A stretch of DNA of 64,000 nt, taken from NCBI RefSeq assembly GCF_011038785.1, contig NZ_JAAKDT010000003.1, positions 62,001 to 126,000 on the forward strand. Direction: 5' to 3'. Of the stretch, positions 56,286-64,000 are shown piece by piece. The DNA comes from Parabacteroides sp. ZJ-118 (GTDB taxonomy: Bacteria; Bacteroidota; Bacteroidia; Bacteroidales; Tannerellaceae). The position numbers were made by a program, and so were the translations under genes. The notes beneath the pieces were generated by a model. It did no database searches. It saw only the letters and a program-made list of their open reading frames with translations, and was not told the origin of the DNA. Numbering within the stretch: position 1 is the stretch's first letter; every line of letters begins with the position of its first letter.

Positions 56286-57644
56286 TTACAAACGGATCGG
56301 GTTGCCATTATAGAAATCCAGGATCTTCGTACGGAAGATAAAATCATATTTGGCCTGTGCCTGTTCCGCCAGACTTTGCGCGTATTTTGTTTTAGCCTCA
56401 TTAAATTCAAAGACCGTGCTTTTACCTGCGTTGTAACGTTCCTGGGCATAATTGAGCGCCTCCTTGCTCGCCGTGACGGATTTGTCGGAAGCCATATATT
56501 TCTCTTGGGAAGCTGTCGCGTTATAGTACGCTTGCTGGATTTCCTTGTATAAAGTTTTCTTTGTATTTTCCATCAGCAATTCCCGGTTGATAATGTTAAT
56601 CCTTGCGGTACGGACACTGTTGCGTACCTGGAAGCGGTTGAAAAGTGGAATACTCAATGAGAATCCGACGATCTTTTGCCCATTCTGCTTAAGCTGCTCG
56701 CTAAAGGAACGCATATCGGCAAATTCACCTCCCGAAGTAGAATGATAATATCCATTGCTGTAACTAGCCCCGAAATTTAACTTGGGGTAATAGCCCGCTT
56801 GCGCGACACGCAACATTTTCTTTTGGCTCTCTAGCAAATACTGCTGTTCCTTGATCTGGGGCTTGAATGTAACCGCATGATCGTAAATGTCTTCCGGGGG
56901 TAGTATACTGCTCATATGATCAGCCACCACATCTTCAATCGCAGGCGTCTGTATGTCGAAACTCCGATCGCTTCGCTCCAGTTCCAGGCTTTGCGCCAGA
57001 TCCAGCAAAGCGAGGTTCACATTGTTTTGCGACTCGGTTAGCGTGACCTCATCTTTCGCCAATTGGGCTTTCATGTCATACAGTTGGGAAAGAGGTACCT
57101 TTCCGGCGTTCACCAGAGCCTCCGTTTTATTCACTTGCTCTTTGTCCAGCTCCACTTGCAATTGCGCTATTTTCAGTAGCTCTTTATTGTAAAGTACTTG
57201 CAGGTAGTAGGAGGCTATATTGATGGATAGGTCTTCTCTCGCTTTATTCAAGTTCTCTACAGACGCTTTTAGATCAAGTTTGCGGGCGGCGATATCGTTC
57301 GGTATTTTTAACCCGTCAAATAAAGGCATGTCCAGATTGATCCCCAATGTGGAGTTGGCGGCGTTCTGGTCTACGATTACCCCGGATTTAGACGTGGAGC
57401 GTCCGAACTGGAAGCTCTGTCCGAGATTGCCGTTCAAGGCCGGGAGCCAGCTGTATTTGCTGGTATGCAGGTCTACCTTTCGGCTTTCCTGTTCCTGCTC
57501 TTTTTGTTTTAAGTCGATATTATGCTCGATGGCATATTGGATGCACTCCTCCAGGCTCCATCGCCTCACTGTATCTTGAGCGAGAACATAGTTCCCGGAC
57601 AGGAGGGAAGCGATTGCCAGTATATATAAGTTCCTTCTCATCAT
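56286..57644 (-). CDS. TolC-family outer-membrane efflux protein
   Basis: A 452-residue outer-membrane channel component. Signal peptide (NLYILAIASLLSGNYVLAQD), then the repeated TolC pattern: WSLEECIQYAIEHNIDLKQK and LPALNGNLGQSFQFG in the first half, ARKLDLKASVENLNKARED coiled helices, and the second-half YYPKLNFGASYSNGYY and ALNYAQERYNAGKSTVFEFN. It forms the duct of the exporter encoded in the preceding genes of the operon. Twelve bases separate it from the adaptor gene. Two ATG codons (MM) at the start. Confidence 0.92.
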   Translation of the reverse strand: MMRRNLYILAIASLLSGNYVLAQDTVRRWSLEECIQYAIEHNIDLKQKEQEQESRKVDLHTSKYSWLPALNGNLGQSFQFGRSTSKSGVIVDQNAANSTLGINLDMPLFDGLKIPNDIAARKLDLKASVENLNKAREDLSINIASYYLQVLYNKELLKIAQLQVELDKEQVNKTEALVNAGKVPLSQLYDMKAQLAKDEVTLTESQNNVNLALLDLAQSLELERSDRSFDIQTPAIEDVVADHMSSILPPEDIYDHAVTFKPQIKEQQYLLESQKKMLRVAQAGYYPKLNFGASYSNGYYHSTSGGEFADMRSFSEQLKQNGQKIVGFSLSIPLFNRFQVRNSVRTARINIINRELLMENTKKTLYKEIQQAYYNATASQEKYMASDKSVTASKEALNYAQERYNAGKSTVFEFNEAKTKYAQSLAEQAQAKYDFIFRTKILDFYNGNPIRL

Positions 57645-57656
57645 ACTATCTTTCTT

Positions 57657-58778
57657 TTATTTCTTATTCGGATCAATCGCTGCGCCCCGGACTTTATCGG
57701 CCGCGGCCAATCCCTCTTGAATCTCGATCTTGATACCGTCGGACAGACCTACCTTTACAGGATGTTTCTCGAAGACTTGCTCCGGTTGCTCTTGTTTAAC
57801 CAACTGAACGAACGCGGAATCCCCCTGGAACTCTACCGTGCTTTCCGGGATCGTAAGGACATCCTCCGCACGTTTTAGCACGATCTCGGCATTGGCGCTA
57901 TAGCCCGCGCGGATGAACGCGTCTTCGGGGATCGTCACGGCCGCCTTGATCTCAAATTGAATGGCTCCATTCTTGTCTACTCCCTTGGGCGATACATATT
58001 CCAGCAAAGCGTCGAATGAACGGCTCTCCATGGCGCCGACGGTCAGTTTGATCGGCATTCCCTCGTGGATGCGTCCGATCTCGGTCTCATCTACGTTTCC
58101 TTTGAAGATCATGTCGTTCATATTGGCTACGGTAGCGATCGTCGTGCCATCATTGAAATTGTTCGCTTGAATAACCGAGTTACCTACTTTAACGGGGATG
58201 TCCAAGATCATCCCGGTAATGGTACTGCGGATTTGGGTCGTACTGGCTACGTTTGAGTTCTTGGCTATACCGTCGCGGATAATCTCCAGGGCACTTTGCG
58301 CGTTATCCTTTTCCTCCACGGCTTTCAGGTAGTTCGCCTTGGAAAGGTCGAAATCTTCTTGGGCGATAACACCCTGCTTAAATAATTGCGTATCCCGCTT
58401 ATACGTCTCTTCCACTTGCTTTAAAGAGATATTGGCAAGGTTCACGCGTGATTCGGCGCTGTTGAGCTGTACCATCTCGGGGATTACCTTGATAGTGGCG
58501 ATAATCTCTCCCGCCTGGACCGTCTGCCCCGCCTCTTTCTTCAGCTCGGAGATGATACCGGAAATCTGCGGTTTGATCTCCACTTCGAAACGAGGCTCTA
58601 CGTTCCCGGTAGCGACCGTCTTGGTTTCCACATCTCCTTTTTCAGGAGTTACGATCTCATAAACGGTGACGACCGGTTGCGCTTTCCTCCATAAGAAATA
58701 GAATGTACCGATTACCGCTGCTCCCACAAATACTAACAAGGTGATACGCAGGATTTTTTTTACAATGCGATTCTTCAT
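57657..58778 (-). CDS. Periplasmic adaptor (HlyD/MacA-type membrane fusion protein)
   Basis: A 373-residue adaptor with an N-terminal membrane anchor (ILRITLLVFVGAAVIGTFYFL). Barrel-sandwich lipoyl halves frame a coiled coil: VEIKPQISGIISELKKEAGQ and ITGMILDIPVKVGNSVI, with the hairpin around NLANISLKQVEETYKRD. The beta-barrel (MIFKGNVDETEIGRIHEGMP) and membrane-proximal domains follow. It links the inner-membrane ABC permease to the TolC-like channel; MacA is the nearest model. Confidence 0.92.
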   Translation of the reverse strand: MKNRIVKKILRITLLVFVGAAVIGTFYFLWRKAQPVVTVYEIVTPEKGDVETKTVATGNVEPRFEVEIKPQISGIISELKKEAGQTVQAGEIIATIKVIPEMVQLNSAESRVNLANISLKQVEETYKRDTQLFKQGVIAQEDFDLSKANYLKAVEEKDNAQSALEIIRDGIAKNSNVASTTQIRSTITGMILDIPVKVGNSVIQANNFNDGTTIATVANMNDMIFKGNVDETEIGRIHEGMPIKLTVGAMESRSFDALLEYVSPKGVDKNGAIQFEIKAAVTIPEDAFIRAGYSANAEIVLKRAEDVLTIPESTVEFQGDSAFVQLVKQEQPEQVFEKHPVKVGLSDGIKIEIQEGLAAADKVRGAAIDPNKK

Positions 58779-58810
58779 GATTATATAGTTTTATTAATTG
58801 ACAATTGTAT

Positions 58811-60067
58811 TTATTCTTCCCGTATGGCATCTATCGCCTTGATTTGCATGGCTCGCCACGCGGGAATCAGCCCGGCCAGCAGACCACTGAACAATAAGAT
58901 CACCGTGGCCGCTACCGCTACTTGAATGCTTACCTCCGGATGCGCTATGGTTCCGTCCGAGGCCGGCTGGGCGCTCATGATCTTATCTACCAGATCGAGC
59001 AGGAACACCCCGACGCTTAACCCCATCAAACCTGCGAAGGCCGTCAGTAACAGGCTCTCGCTCATGATTTGCGAGATAATATTCCAAGGTCTTGCTCCCA
59101 AGGCCCTGCGCACGCCGATCTCCCGGGTACGCTCCTTGACCGTTACCATCATGATATTACTTACACCGATAATACCCGCCAATAACGTACCCATGCCTAC
59201 GAGCCAGATCAAGATATCGATACCGATAAATAGCATATCGAAGGTCTCGAACTGAGCCGCCAGGTTGATCACCGTCACGGCCTGCGGGTCGGTAGGCGAG
59301 ATCTGGTTCTGGCTCTTTACGATATCCTTGACCTGTGTGATCACCGGATCGATCTTATAACCGGGCTTGGCGCTCACGCACAAGAAGTGAATGATATCCC
59401 CTTGGTTCAACGTCTGTTGCATGGTGCTGAAGGGAAGGAATACGCTCTCCTCGGCCCGTCCGCCGATACTGACGTTAGAAGCCAGTTGCTTCATGACGCC
59501 TACCACTTGATAGTAAATCCCGTTTACCCGGGCATATTTCCCGCAAGGATCCTTCCCTTTGAACAATACTTCGTTCACCTCGGCACCGATCAGACAGACC
59601 TTACGCTTCTCGATCTCGTCGATCTCGTTCAGTAACCGTCCGTAATAAAGTTGTTGGGTCTCGATCTTGAAATAATCGGGCTGCACGCCTTTCACATTAT
59701 AAGTACCGCTTAATTGGCCGAAAACGATATTCTTGTCCGAGGAATTTCCCCAGATGATGGGGGAGACGGCCTCGATGTCCTTCACCTGTCTCCGGATGCT
59801 CTCCACGTCTCGGTTTCGCATGTTCCATTGGCGGCCCTTGTTAAAGCCTTTGTACGATTCGCTGGTCCGGTCGGAGAAAAAGAAGGCGGAGTTCGTGGCG
59901 AATCCGTTGATATTCGAGAACATGGCGTTCTTCATCCCGTTCCCGGCCCCCAATAGGATCACCAGCATCAGGATGCCCCAAAATACACCGAAGCAGGTCA
60001 ACAAGCTGCGTGTCTTGTTTCGGGTGATCGTCACCCATATCTCTACCCATCTGTCTATGTCAAACAT
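58811..60067 (-). CDS. MacB-type ABC transporter permease (second permease)
   Basis: A 418-residue FtsX/MacB-like permease. N-terminal helix (RSLLTCFGVFWGILMLVILL), a periplasmic MacB_PCD domain, then three C-terminal helices (LVGMGTLLAGIIGVSNIMM; MSESLLLTAFAGLMGLSVG; VAVAATVILLFSGLLAGLIP). The VKERTREIGVRRALGARP coupling-helix motif is intact. It resembles the next permease in architecture, suggesting a heterodimer or duplicated permease. No fused ATPase; the ATPase is encoded separately. Confidence 0.9.
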   Translation of the reverse strand: MFDIDRWVEIWVTITRNKTRSLLTCFGVFWGILMLVILLGAGNGMKNAMFSNINGFATNSAFFFSDRTSESYKGFNKGRQWNMRNRDVESIRRQVKDIEAVSPIIWGNSSDKNIVFGQLSGTYNVKGVQPDYFKIETQQLYYGRLLNEIDEIEKRKVCLIGAEVNEVLFKGKDPCGKYARVNGIYYQVVGVMKQLASNVSIGGRAEESVFLPFSTMQQTLNQGDIIHFLCVSAKPGYKIDPVITQVKDIVKSQNQISPTDPQAVTVINLAAQFETFDMLFIGIDILIWLVGMGTLLAGIIGVSNIMMVTVKERTREIGVRRALGARPWNIISQIMSESLLLTAFAGLMGLSVGVFLLDLVDKIMSAQPASDGTIAHPEVSIQVAVAATVILLFSGLLAGLIPAWRAMQIKAIDAIREE

Positions 60068-60087
60068 GGTTCTTCTCTTTTTTATTA

Positions 60088-61362
60088 TTATTCCGTTCTC
60101 ATGGCTTCGATCGCCGTGACTTTTACCGCCTTGCGTGCCGGGAAATAACCCGCCAATACGCCGGCTATGATGATCAAGACCGTAGCGGAGCTAGCTATCG
60201 CCAGGTTGACGGTCGGGTTGCGGAAGATCGTCAGGTCCTCTCCTATATTCCCCCCGGACTGGGCCCCGGCTTGGGCCATTTCCATGGCGTGATTGATGAG
60301 TTCCGTAATCCCGATCCCCATGATCATCCCGACATAGCCGAAGACGGCTGTTACGAGGATAGACTCGGTTATCACCAATGCCAGGATCGAGCCGGGCTTT
60401 GCTCCCAAAGCCTTGCGTATGCCGAACTCCCGGGTCCGTTCCCGTACGGTGATCAGCATGATGTTGCTCACTCCCACGATGCCTGCCATCAGGGTCCCGA
60501 TACCGATAATCCAGATAAATAGAGTAATCCCGTTCAGCATATTGTCGAACATGAGGAACTCATTCGCCATGTTCCACATACCGATAGCGTTCTTGTCTGT
60601 CGGATCGAATTGGTGGCGGCGTGCCATCCATTTCCGGAAGCTTTCCTCGAAGGCCTCATTCTCCTTTTCGGTAGTTACCCCTTTCAAGGTAAACGTTAGC
60701 GATCCGAAACCGTATCCTTTATTATAGAGTAGTTGGGCAACGGAGAATGGAATGTAAGCGGGAGCGTTGTTGCTTTTGTCATCATCGTTATACACGCCGA
60801 CTACTTGATACATCATATTGCCGCATTTCACATATTTACCCAGCGGCTTCTCGTCTCGAAACAAGACCTCGGCCATACGGGGACTGATCACGATCACCTT
60901 TCTTCGGTCCCTCATGTCCTGTTCATTGATGAAGCGGCCGTTATGTGTCTCTACATTCACGTAATTGATCGGGGCATGGTCCGGATATACGCCATGGGTC
61001 TGTCCTGTCACATACTCCTCGTTGTAAGTGATCGTGTCATTGTGGGAAATGGTAGCCGAGCAGAGATCCACCTCTTTGAAGTTTCTCTTCAGGGCGCTTA
61101 AGTCCTCTTCCTTGAAACTGATGCTGCGGTTGGGTAGCATACCCTTCCAGGGCTTGGTGGTATAGCGTGTCCATACCTCGACCCGGTTGGTAGACATATT
61201 CCTGAAGTTGTGCATGATACCGTTGCGCAACCCGTTTCCCGCTCCCAATAACACGATCAACATGAAAATACCCCATGAGACCGAGAAGCCGGTCAAGAAG
61301 GTACGGAGCTTATTCTTTTTGATGGTGCTCCATATTTCCCTGAAATTATCAAAGTCAAACAT
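60088..61362 (-). CDS. MacB-type ABC transporter permease (first permease)
   Basis: A 424-residue permease, paralogous to the one downstream. N-terminal helix (LRTFLTGFSVSWGIFMLIVLL), periplasmic domain with YVKCGNMMYQVVGVYNDDD, and three C-terminal helices; the coupling motif reads VRERTREFGIRKALGAKPGS. Its start overlaps the end of the ATPase gene by 8 bases. Two separate permeases with one ATPase, an adaptor and a TolC protein give a complete tripartite exporter. Cargo may be peptides or antimicrobials; not shown by sequence. Confidence 0.9.
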   Translation of the reverse strand: MFDFDNFREIWSTIKKNKLRTFLTGFSVSWGIFMLIVLLGAGNGLRNGIMHNFRNMSTNRVEVWTRYTTKPWKGMLPNRSISFKEEDLSALKRNFKEVDLCSATISHNDTITYNEEYVTGQTHGVYPDHAPINYVNVETHNGRFINEQDMRDRRKVIVISPRMAEVLFRDEKPLGKYVKCGNMMYQVVGVYNDDDKSNNAPAYIPFSVAQLLYNKGYGFGSLTFTLKGVTTEKENEAFEESFRKWMARRHQFDPTDKNAIGMWNMANEFLMFDNMLNGITLFIWIIGIGTLMAGIVGVSNIMLITVRERTREFGIRKALGAKPGSILALVITESILVTAVFGYVGMIMGIGITELINHAMEMAQAGAQSGGNIGEDLTIFRNPTVNLAIASSATVLIIIAGVLAGYFPARKAVKVTAIEAMRTE

Positions 61363-62041
61363 GATTCTCCCCTTTTTCGATACGTTCGATCAGCCCGTCC
61401 TTAACCCGGATAATCCGGTCTGTAGCCTCCGCTACGGAGGGTTCGTGGGTAACGATCACCATGGTCATACCCTCCAGGTTTACCTTGCGTAGCAGTTCCA
61501 TTACCTCCACGGTCGTCTTGCTGTCCAACGCTCCGGTCGGCTCGTCGGCCAATATGACTTGAGGTTTCGCGATCAAGGCCCGGGCGATCGCCACACGCTG
61601 CTTCTGTCCGCCGGACATCTCGTTCGGCATATGTTCCGCCCAATCTTTCAAACCCACCATGTCCAAATATTCCAGTGCCATGGCATTCCTCTTCCTTCGG
61701 CTGACCCCTTGGTAATAGAGTGGGAGGGCGACGTTCTCCATGGCATTCTTGAATGAGATTAAGTTAAAAGATTGGAATACGAAGCCGATCATCCGGTTCC
61801 GGAGCTCGGCGGCACGAGTTTCGCTGAGACGCTGAATCAATTGTCCGTTTAATAGGTAGGTGCCCGTGTCGTACGTATCCAATATCCCCAGGATATTCAA
61901 TAAGGTTGACTTACCGGAACCGGACGCTCCCATGATAGATACCATCTCTCCCTTCTCTATATCGAGGTCGATACCTTTTAAAACGTGCAGTGGGGCTCCA
62001 TTAAAGTACGTTTTGTTTATTCCTCTCAGTTGAATCATCAT
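61355..62041 (-). CDS. ABC transporter ATP-binding protein (MacB/LolD-type)
   Basis: A 228-residue ATPase. Walker A GASGSGKSTLLN, Q-loop FQSFNLISF, signature MSGGQKQRVAIARAL, Walker B VILADEPTGALD and the switch His in IVTHEPSVAEAT. It belongs to the MacB/LolD/FtsE group that works with FtsX-type permeases, two of which follow it in the same operon. First gene of the five-gene exporter; a TATCTTTG -7 box lies 80 bases upstream on the minus strand. Confidence 0.94.
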   Translation of the reverse strand: MMIQLRGINKTYFNGAPLHVLKGIDLDIEKGEMVSIMGASGSGKSTLLNILGILDTYDTGTYLLNGQLIQRLSETRAAELRNRMIGFVFQSFNLISFKNAMENVALPLYYQGVSRRKRNAMALEYLDMVGLKDWAEHMPNEMSGGQKQRVAIARALIAKPQVILADEPTGALDSKTTVEVMELLRKVNLEGMTMVIVTHEPSVAEATDRIIRVKDGLIERIEKGENHV

Positions 62042-62122
62042 ATTATGTAATTACTTTACCTATTAGACGTACAATTTGCTAAAAAAGTTACACGGTTGGT
62101 AAACATCTTTATCATCCGGGCG

Positions 62123-62130
62123 CAAAGATA
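62123..62130 (-). promoter_or_regulatory. Candidate -7 box of the ABC exporter operon
   Basis: TATCTTTG on the minus strand, about 80 bases before the ATPase ATG. No good -33 box at the expected distance. Confidence 0.45.
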
Positions 62131-62245
62131 AGTCTTACTAGAATACCTTGTATCGCAAGGTACTCATAATTATACAATATTAACAGAGGACTTTGATAGA
62201 ATAGGCCTGGCTCTCTTATCCCTTACCTTTGTGGAAGAATTGTAC

Positions 62246-63724
62246 TTATTTTACAGGGATTCCTTTTGTATTTCGCATGGTTTCCATCACGGCATGCGTG
62301 TCTATTTGAGCCTTTTCTTGTATAAACTCCGGGAGGTTGTAGGTCCACAACAAGTCTTTATAATATTTTACGGGATTCCTTTGCGGCAGGAGGAATGGTT
62401 TATGAGCCGTGCCGCTATCATCGATATAGGTAAAGAACGGACGCGTGTATAATCCATCCAACCTGCGACTGCTGAATACCAGCCAACGGTTGTTGCGGCT
62501 CCACGAATGATAGCTTTCCCCTTCGGGGCTGTTCGCCTCGGTCAGCGGGTACGTCTTTCCGTCGGACAAGCGGATCATATATAATTCGGCATCTTTATGC
62601 CAAACCCCAAAGCCGCCATATTCCTGTAAAGTGAAAGCCAGATAGTTGCCGTCAGGTGAGATCCGAGGGAAGGATACGCTTTTGTGGTTGGCCCGGCCAT
62701 GGTATAAAGTATCTACTTGCCGGCTTAGGGCGCGGGTTTCCGGGTCAAAGCCTACACGACATAGGCTATAGGTCATTTGTCTGAAATTCTTGGAAATAGA
62801 ATCTACGGCAGCGGTCGAGCTGAAATAGAGGCTCTTCCCGTCAGGAGAGAATGCGGGAAATATTTGCCATGCGTCTTTTGAATTTAACGCTTCGCAAGAG
62901 AATAGCTCGTTCTTCTTCACGTCGTAGATCACGATATCGGAGTTATGATCCAATACTTCCAGTGTATTGGGATTATTGATGAAGAAGTTTTGATAGGTAT
63001 CGCATACGGTGGCCGCCAGATAGTTACCATTCGGATGCCAATACATGTAGACAAAGTTTGAGACTGTCTCGGGCGTCTTGGTATTTAGCTTGGTTATTTT
63101 CCTTCCATCAATCAGTACGGAACCGGCGTGCTTGCCTCGCATATGGAAGATCAGTTTATCCGGGTTCCCGGAGGGAAACGTGTGGCAGTTTACGCAATTA
63201 TAGTCGGTCAAGCTATTCTCGTAAATCACGCTTTGGTCATAATTCTCCAAGTTTCGTTGATAGATACCCATCCTGTTCCACATATCATTGCTCAAGGCTA
63301 ATAACCGATAGGCTATATATTTATCGATGGAGTCCTTCACGATGTCCATATGAAAAGGCATATAGGCATTCCATTCGCCCCGTATGCGTTTAGCGATGGT
63401 CAGTTCTATTTGCTTTCCGGCATTCTCTTTCAACAGGGCTTTCCATCTCCTTTGTGGGATCTCAAAGAGCCCCTCATCGCTATAGACTTGGAATTGAGTC
63501 TTTTCCCCTTTAATGATAAGGCAGTGCTCACTGCTATCGGCGATAGAGAAATTGAGCGGGGCGATGTTCACAGGAATGGTCACCTCCTTGTAATCCGGAT
63601 AAATGGTTATTTCCTCATTCAAGCTTTTGGCGATCTGTATGTCGTTTTGGGAGCATGAAACCATCAAGGCGATGAGAAAAAGGAGAAAATATCGGTTTGT
63701 ATTCGTGTAAGTCTGTTTTTCCAT
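62246..63724 (-). CDS. Beta-propeller lipoprotein with a haem-binding CxxCH motif (TolB/PD40-like)
   Basis: A 492-residue lipoprotein (signal FLLFLIALMVSCSQ with the acyl cysteine). The N-terminal 150 residues form a beta domain. Then YNCVNCHTFPSG, around residue 185, shows a c-type haem attachment motif. The second half is a WD40/PD40-type propeller with blades such as WQIFPAFSPDGKSLYFSST, FPRISPDGNYLAFTL and YHSWSRNNRWLVFSSRRL. Cytochrome-like TolB-type lipoproteins occur in Bacteroides, with unknown function. It lies seven bases after a gene whose end is at the right edge, so the two are probably cotranscribed. Confidence 0.7.
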   Translation of the reverse strand: MEKQTYTNTNRYFLLFLIALMVSCSQNDIQIAKSLNEEITIYPDYKEVTIPVNIAPLNFSIADSSEHCLIIKGEKTQFQVYSDEGLFEIPQRRWKALLKENAGKQIELTIAKRIRGEWNAYMPFHMDIVKDSIDKYIAYRLLALSNDMWNRMGIYQRNLENYDQSVIYENSLTDYNCVNCHTFPSGNPDKLIFHMRGKHAGSVLIDGRKITKLNTKTPETVSNFVYMYWHPNGNYLAATVCDTYQNFFINNPNTLEVLDHNSDIVIYDVKKNELFSCEALNSKDAWQIFPAFSPDGKSLYFSSTAAVDSISKNFRQMTYSLCRVGFDPETRALSRQVDTLYHGRANHKSVSFPRISPDGNYLAFTLQEYGGFGVWHKDAELYMIRLSDGKTYPLTEANSPEGESYHSWSRNNRWLVFSSRRLDGLYTRPFFTYIDDSGTAHKPFLLPQRNPVKYYKDLLWTYNLPEFIQEKAQIDTHAVMETMRNTKGIPVK

Positions 63725-63731
63725 ACGAGTT

Positions 63732-64000
63732 TTATTTAGAGAACATCAAATAGTACCAAAAAGTAGGCCGATAGTCGGCTATTCCAGTCGCTACCGCTTG
63801 TCGGGCATGCCTTAGTTCCAATACACGTCGCCTGAATAGCGAGAACTCGGACAGGACTTTATCGGTTACCCCATACCTGCGGCAATAATCCGGGTCATGC
63901 TCCGCGTAAGAGATCACGGCCTGTTGCAAAGGCTCGGGCAATGTAGGGAGTACTTCCGTCCCACTGAATCTTTCGACAAACATTTTTATGGCGGGCAGGT
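63732..64000 (-). CDS. 3' part of an unidentified gene (C-terminal 89 aa seen)
   Basis: The frame remains open beyond the right edge: five codons before the ATG at 63983 (LPAIK) continue it, so this is a C-terminal fragment. The visible end (MFVERFSGTEVLPTLPEP, then QQAVISYAEHDPDYCRRYGV and a final FWYYLMFSK) looks like a helical tail of a larger protein, in line with the DUF6057-type membrane proteins that often sit beside such propeller lipoproteins in Bacteroides. That name is a guess from context. Confidence 0.5.
   Translation of the reverse strand, partial: LPAIKMFVERFSGTEVLPTLPEPLQQAVISYAEHDPDYCRRYGVTDKVLSEFSLFRRRVLELRHARQAVATGIADYRPTFWYYLMFSK

Noticed and set aside
62224-62452. Plus-strand TACCTTTG box and 73-codon frame antisense to the propeller gene
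   Set aside because: The nearest TTTG is 28 bases upstream, too far for a -33 box, and the frame lies wholly antisense to a well-supported gene.

Overview
The window reads as a chromosomal segment of a Bacteroidales bacterium, most likely Parabacteroides (P. distasonis-like). This rests on a SusC/SusD pair, SusA-like amylase and FimB/Mfa2-like lipoprotein, on Bacteroidetes-type promoters (TTTG, 19-21 bases, TAnnTTTG), on starts without Shine-Dalgarno sequences, on tRNAs mostly lacking an encoded CCA, and on meso-diaminopimelate dehydrogenase. The species name is an inference from memory of the family, not a search result. No phage, insertion sequence, CRISPR array or rRNA operon is visible; it is mostly core genome with a few accessory inserts.

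Layout. 1-7.3 kb: 3' part of rpsA, a small unknown gene, a HAD phosphatase, an exported sugar isomerase-like TIM barrel, and a large membrane-bound regulator (PI-PLC-like + LamG + TM + winged helix) divergent from an outer-membrane barrel gene. 7.3-10.4 kb: rplM-rpsI-rpsB-tsf translation cluster. 10.4-15.2 kb, minus strand: START-like gene, lptF-type permease, ribBA, aspartate aminotransferase. 15.4-20.8 kb: tRNA-Met, then rimP-nusA-infB-cvpA. 20.8-29.5 kb: a very GC-rich stretch with sufBCD, a five-copy 42-bp tandem repeat, a SusA-like amylase on the opposite strand, then sufS-vanZ-rnhB, with sufE converging on rnhB. 29-36 kb, minus strand: gyrB followed by two tandem fusion enzymes (class I glutamine-amidotransferase-like gamma-glutamyl hydrolase + M19 dipeptidase), a glutaminyl cyclase-like M28 lipoprotein and sufE, all tightly spaced. 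36-38.3 kb: two identical tRNA-Glu genes flanking rpsT, a DUF2721-like membrane gene, recO, tRNA-Arg. 38.3-41.1 kb: flavodoxin-like lipoprotein, RsbW-like/STAS pair, FimB-like lipoprotein. 41.3-48.5 kb: oxidoreductase, TIM-barrel isomerase, phosphoesterase, ddh, lgt, flavodiiron protein, nagB. 48.5-56 kb: S9 peptidase behind a SusC/SusD pair. 56-62 kb: an ABC exporter operon of the MacAB-TolC type. 62-64 kb: a beta-propeller lipoprotein with a CxxCH haem motif and the 3' end of another gene.

Working together: the SUF genes (sufB, C, D, S, E) are all present but split by an unrelated amylase and by strand, with sufE moved to the end of the gyrB transcript. The gyrB-downstream genes look like a peptide-salvage set: gamma-glutamyl bond cleavage, dipeptide cleavage and N-terminal glutamine cyclisation. 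The most unusual proteins are the transmembrane regulator whose sensor resembles phosphatidylinositol phospholipase C without its catalytic histidines, and the two bifunctional peptidase fusions. I found no clear multi-gene system that I could call new.
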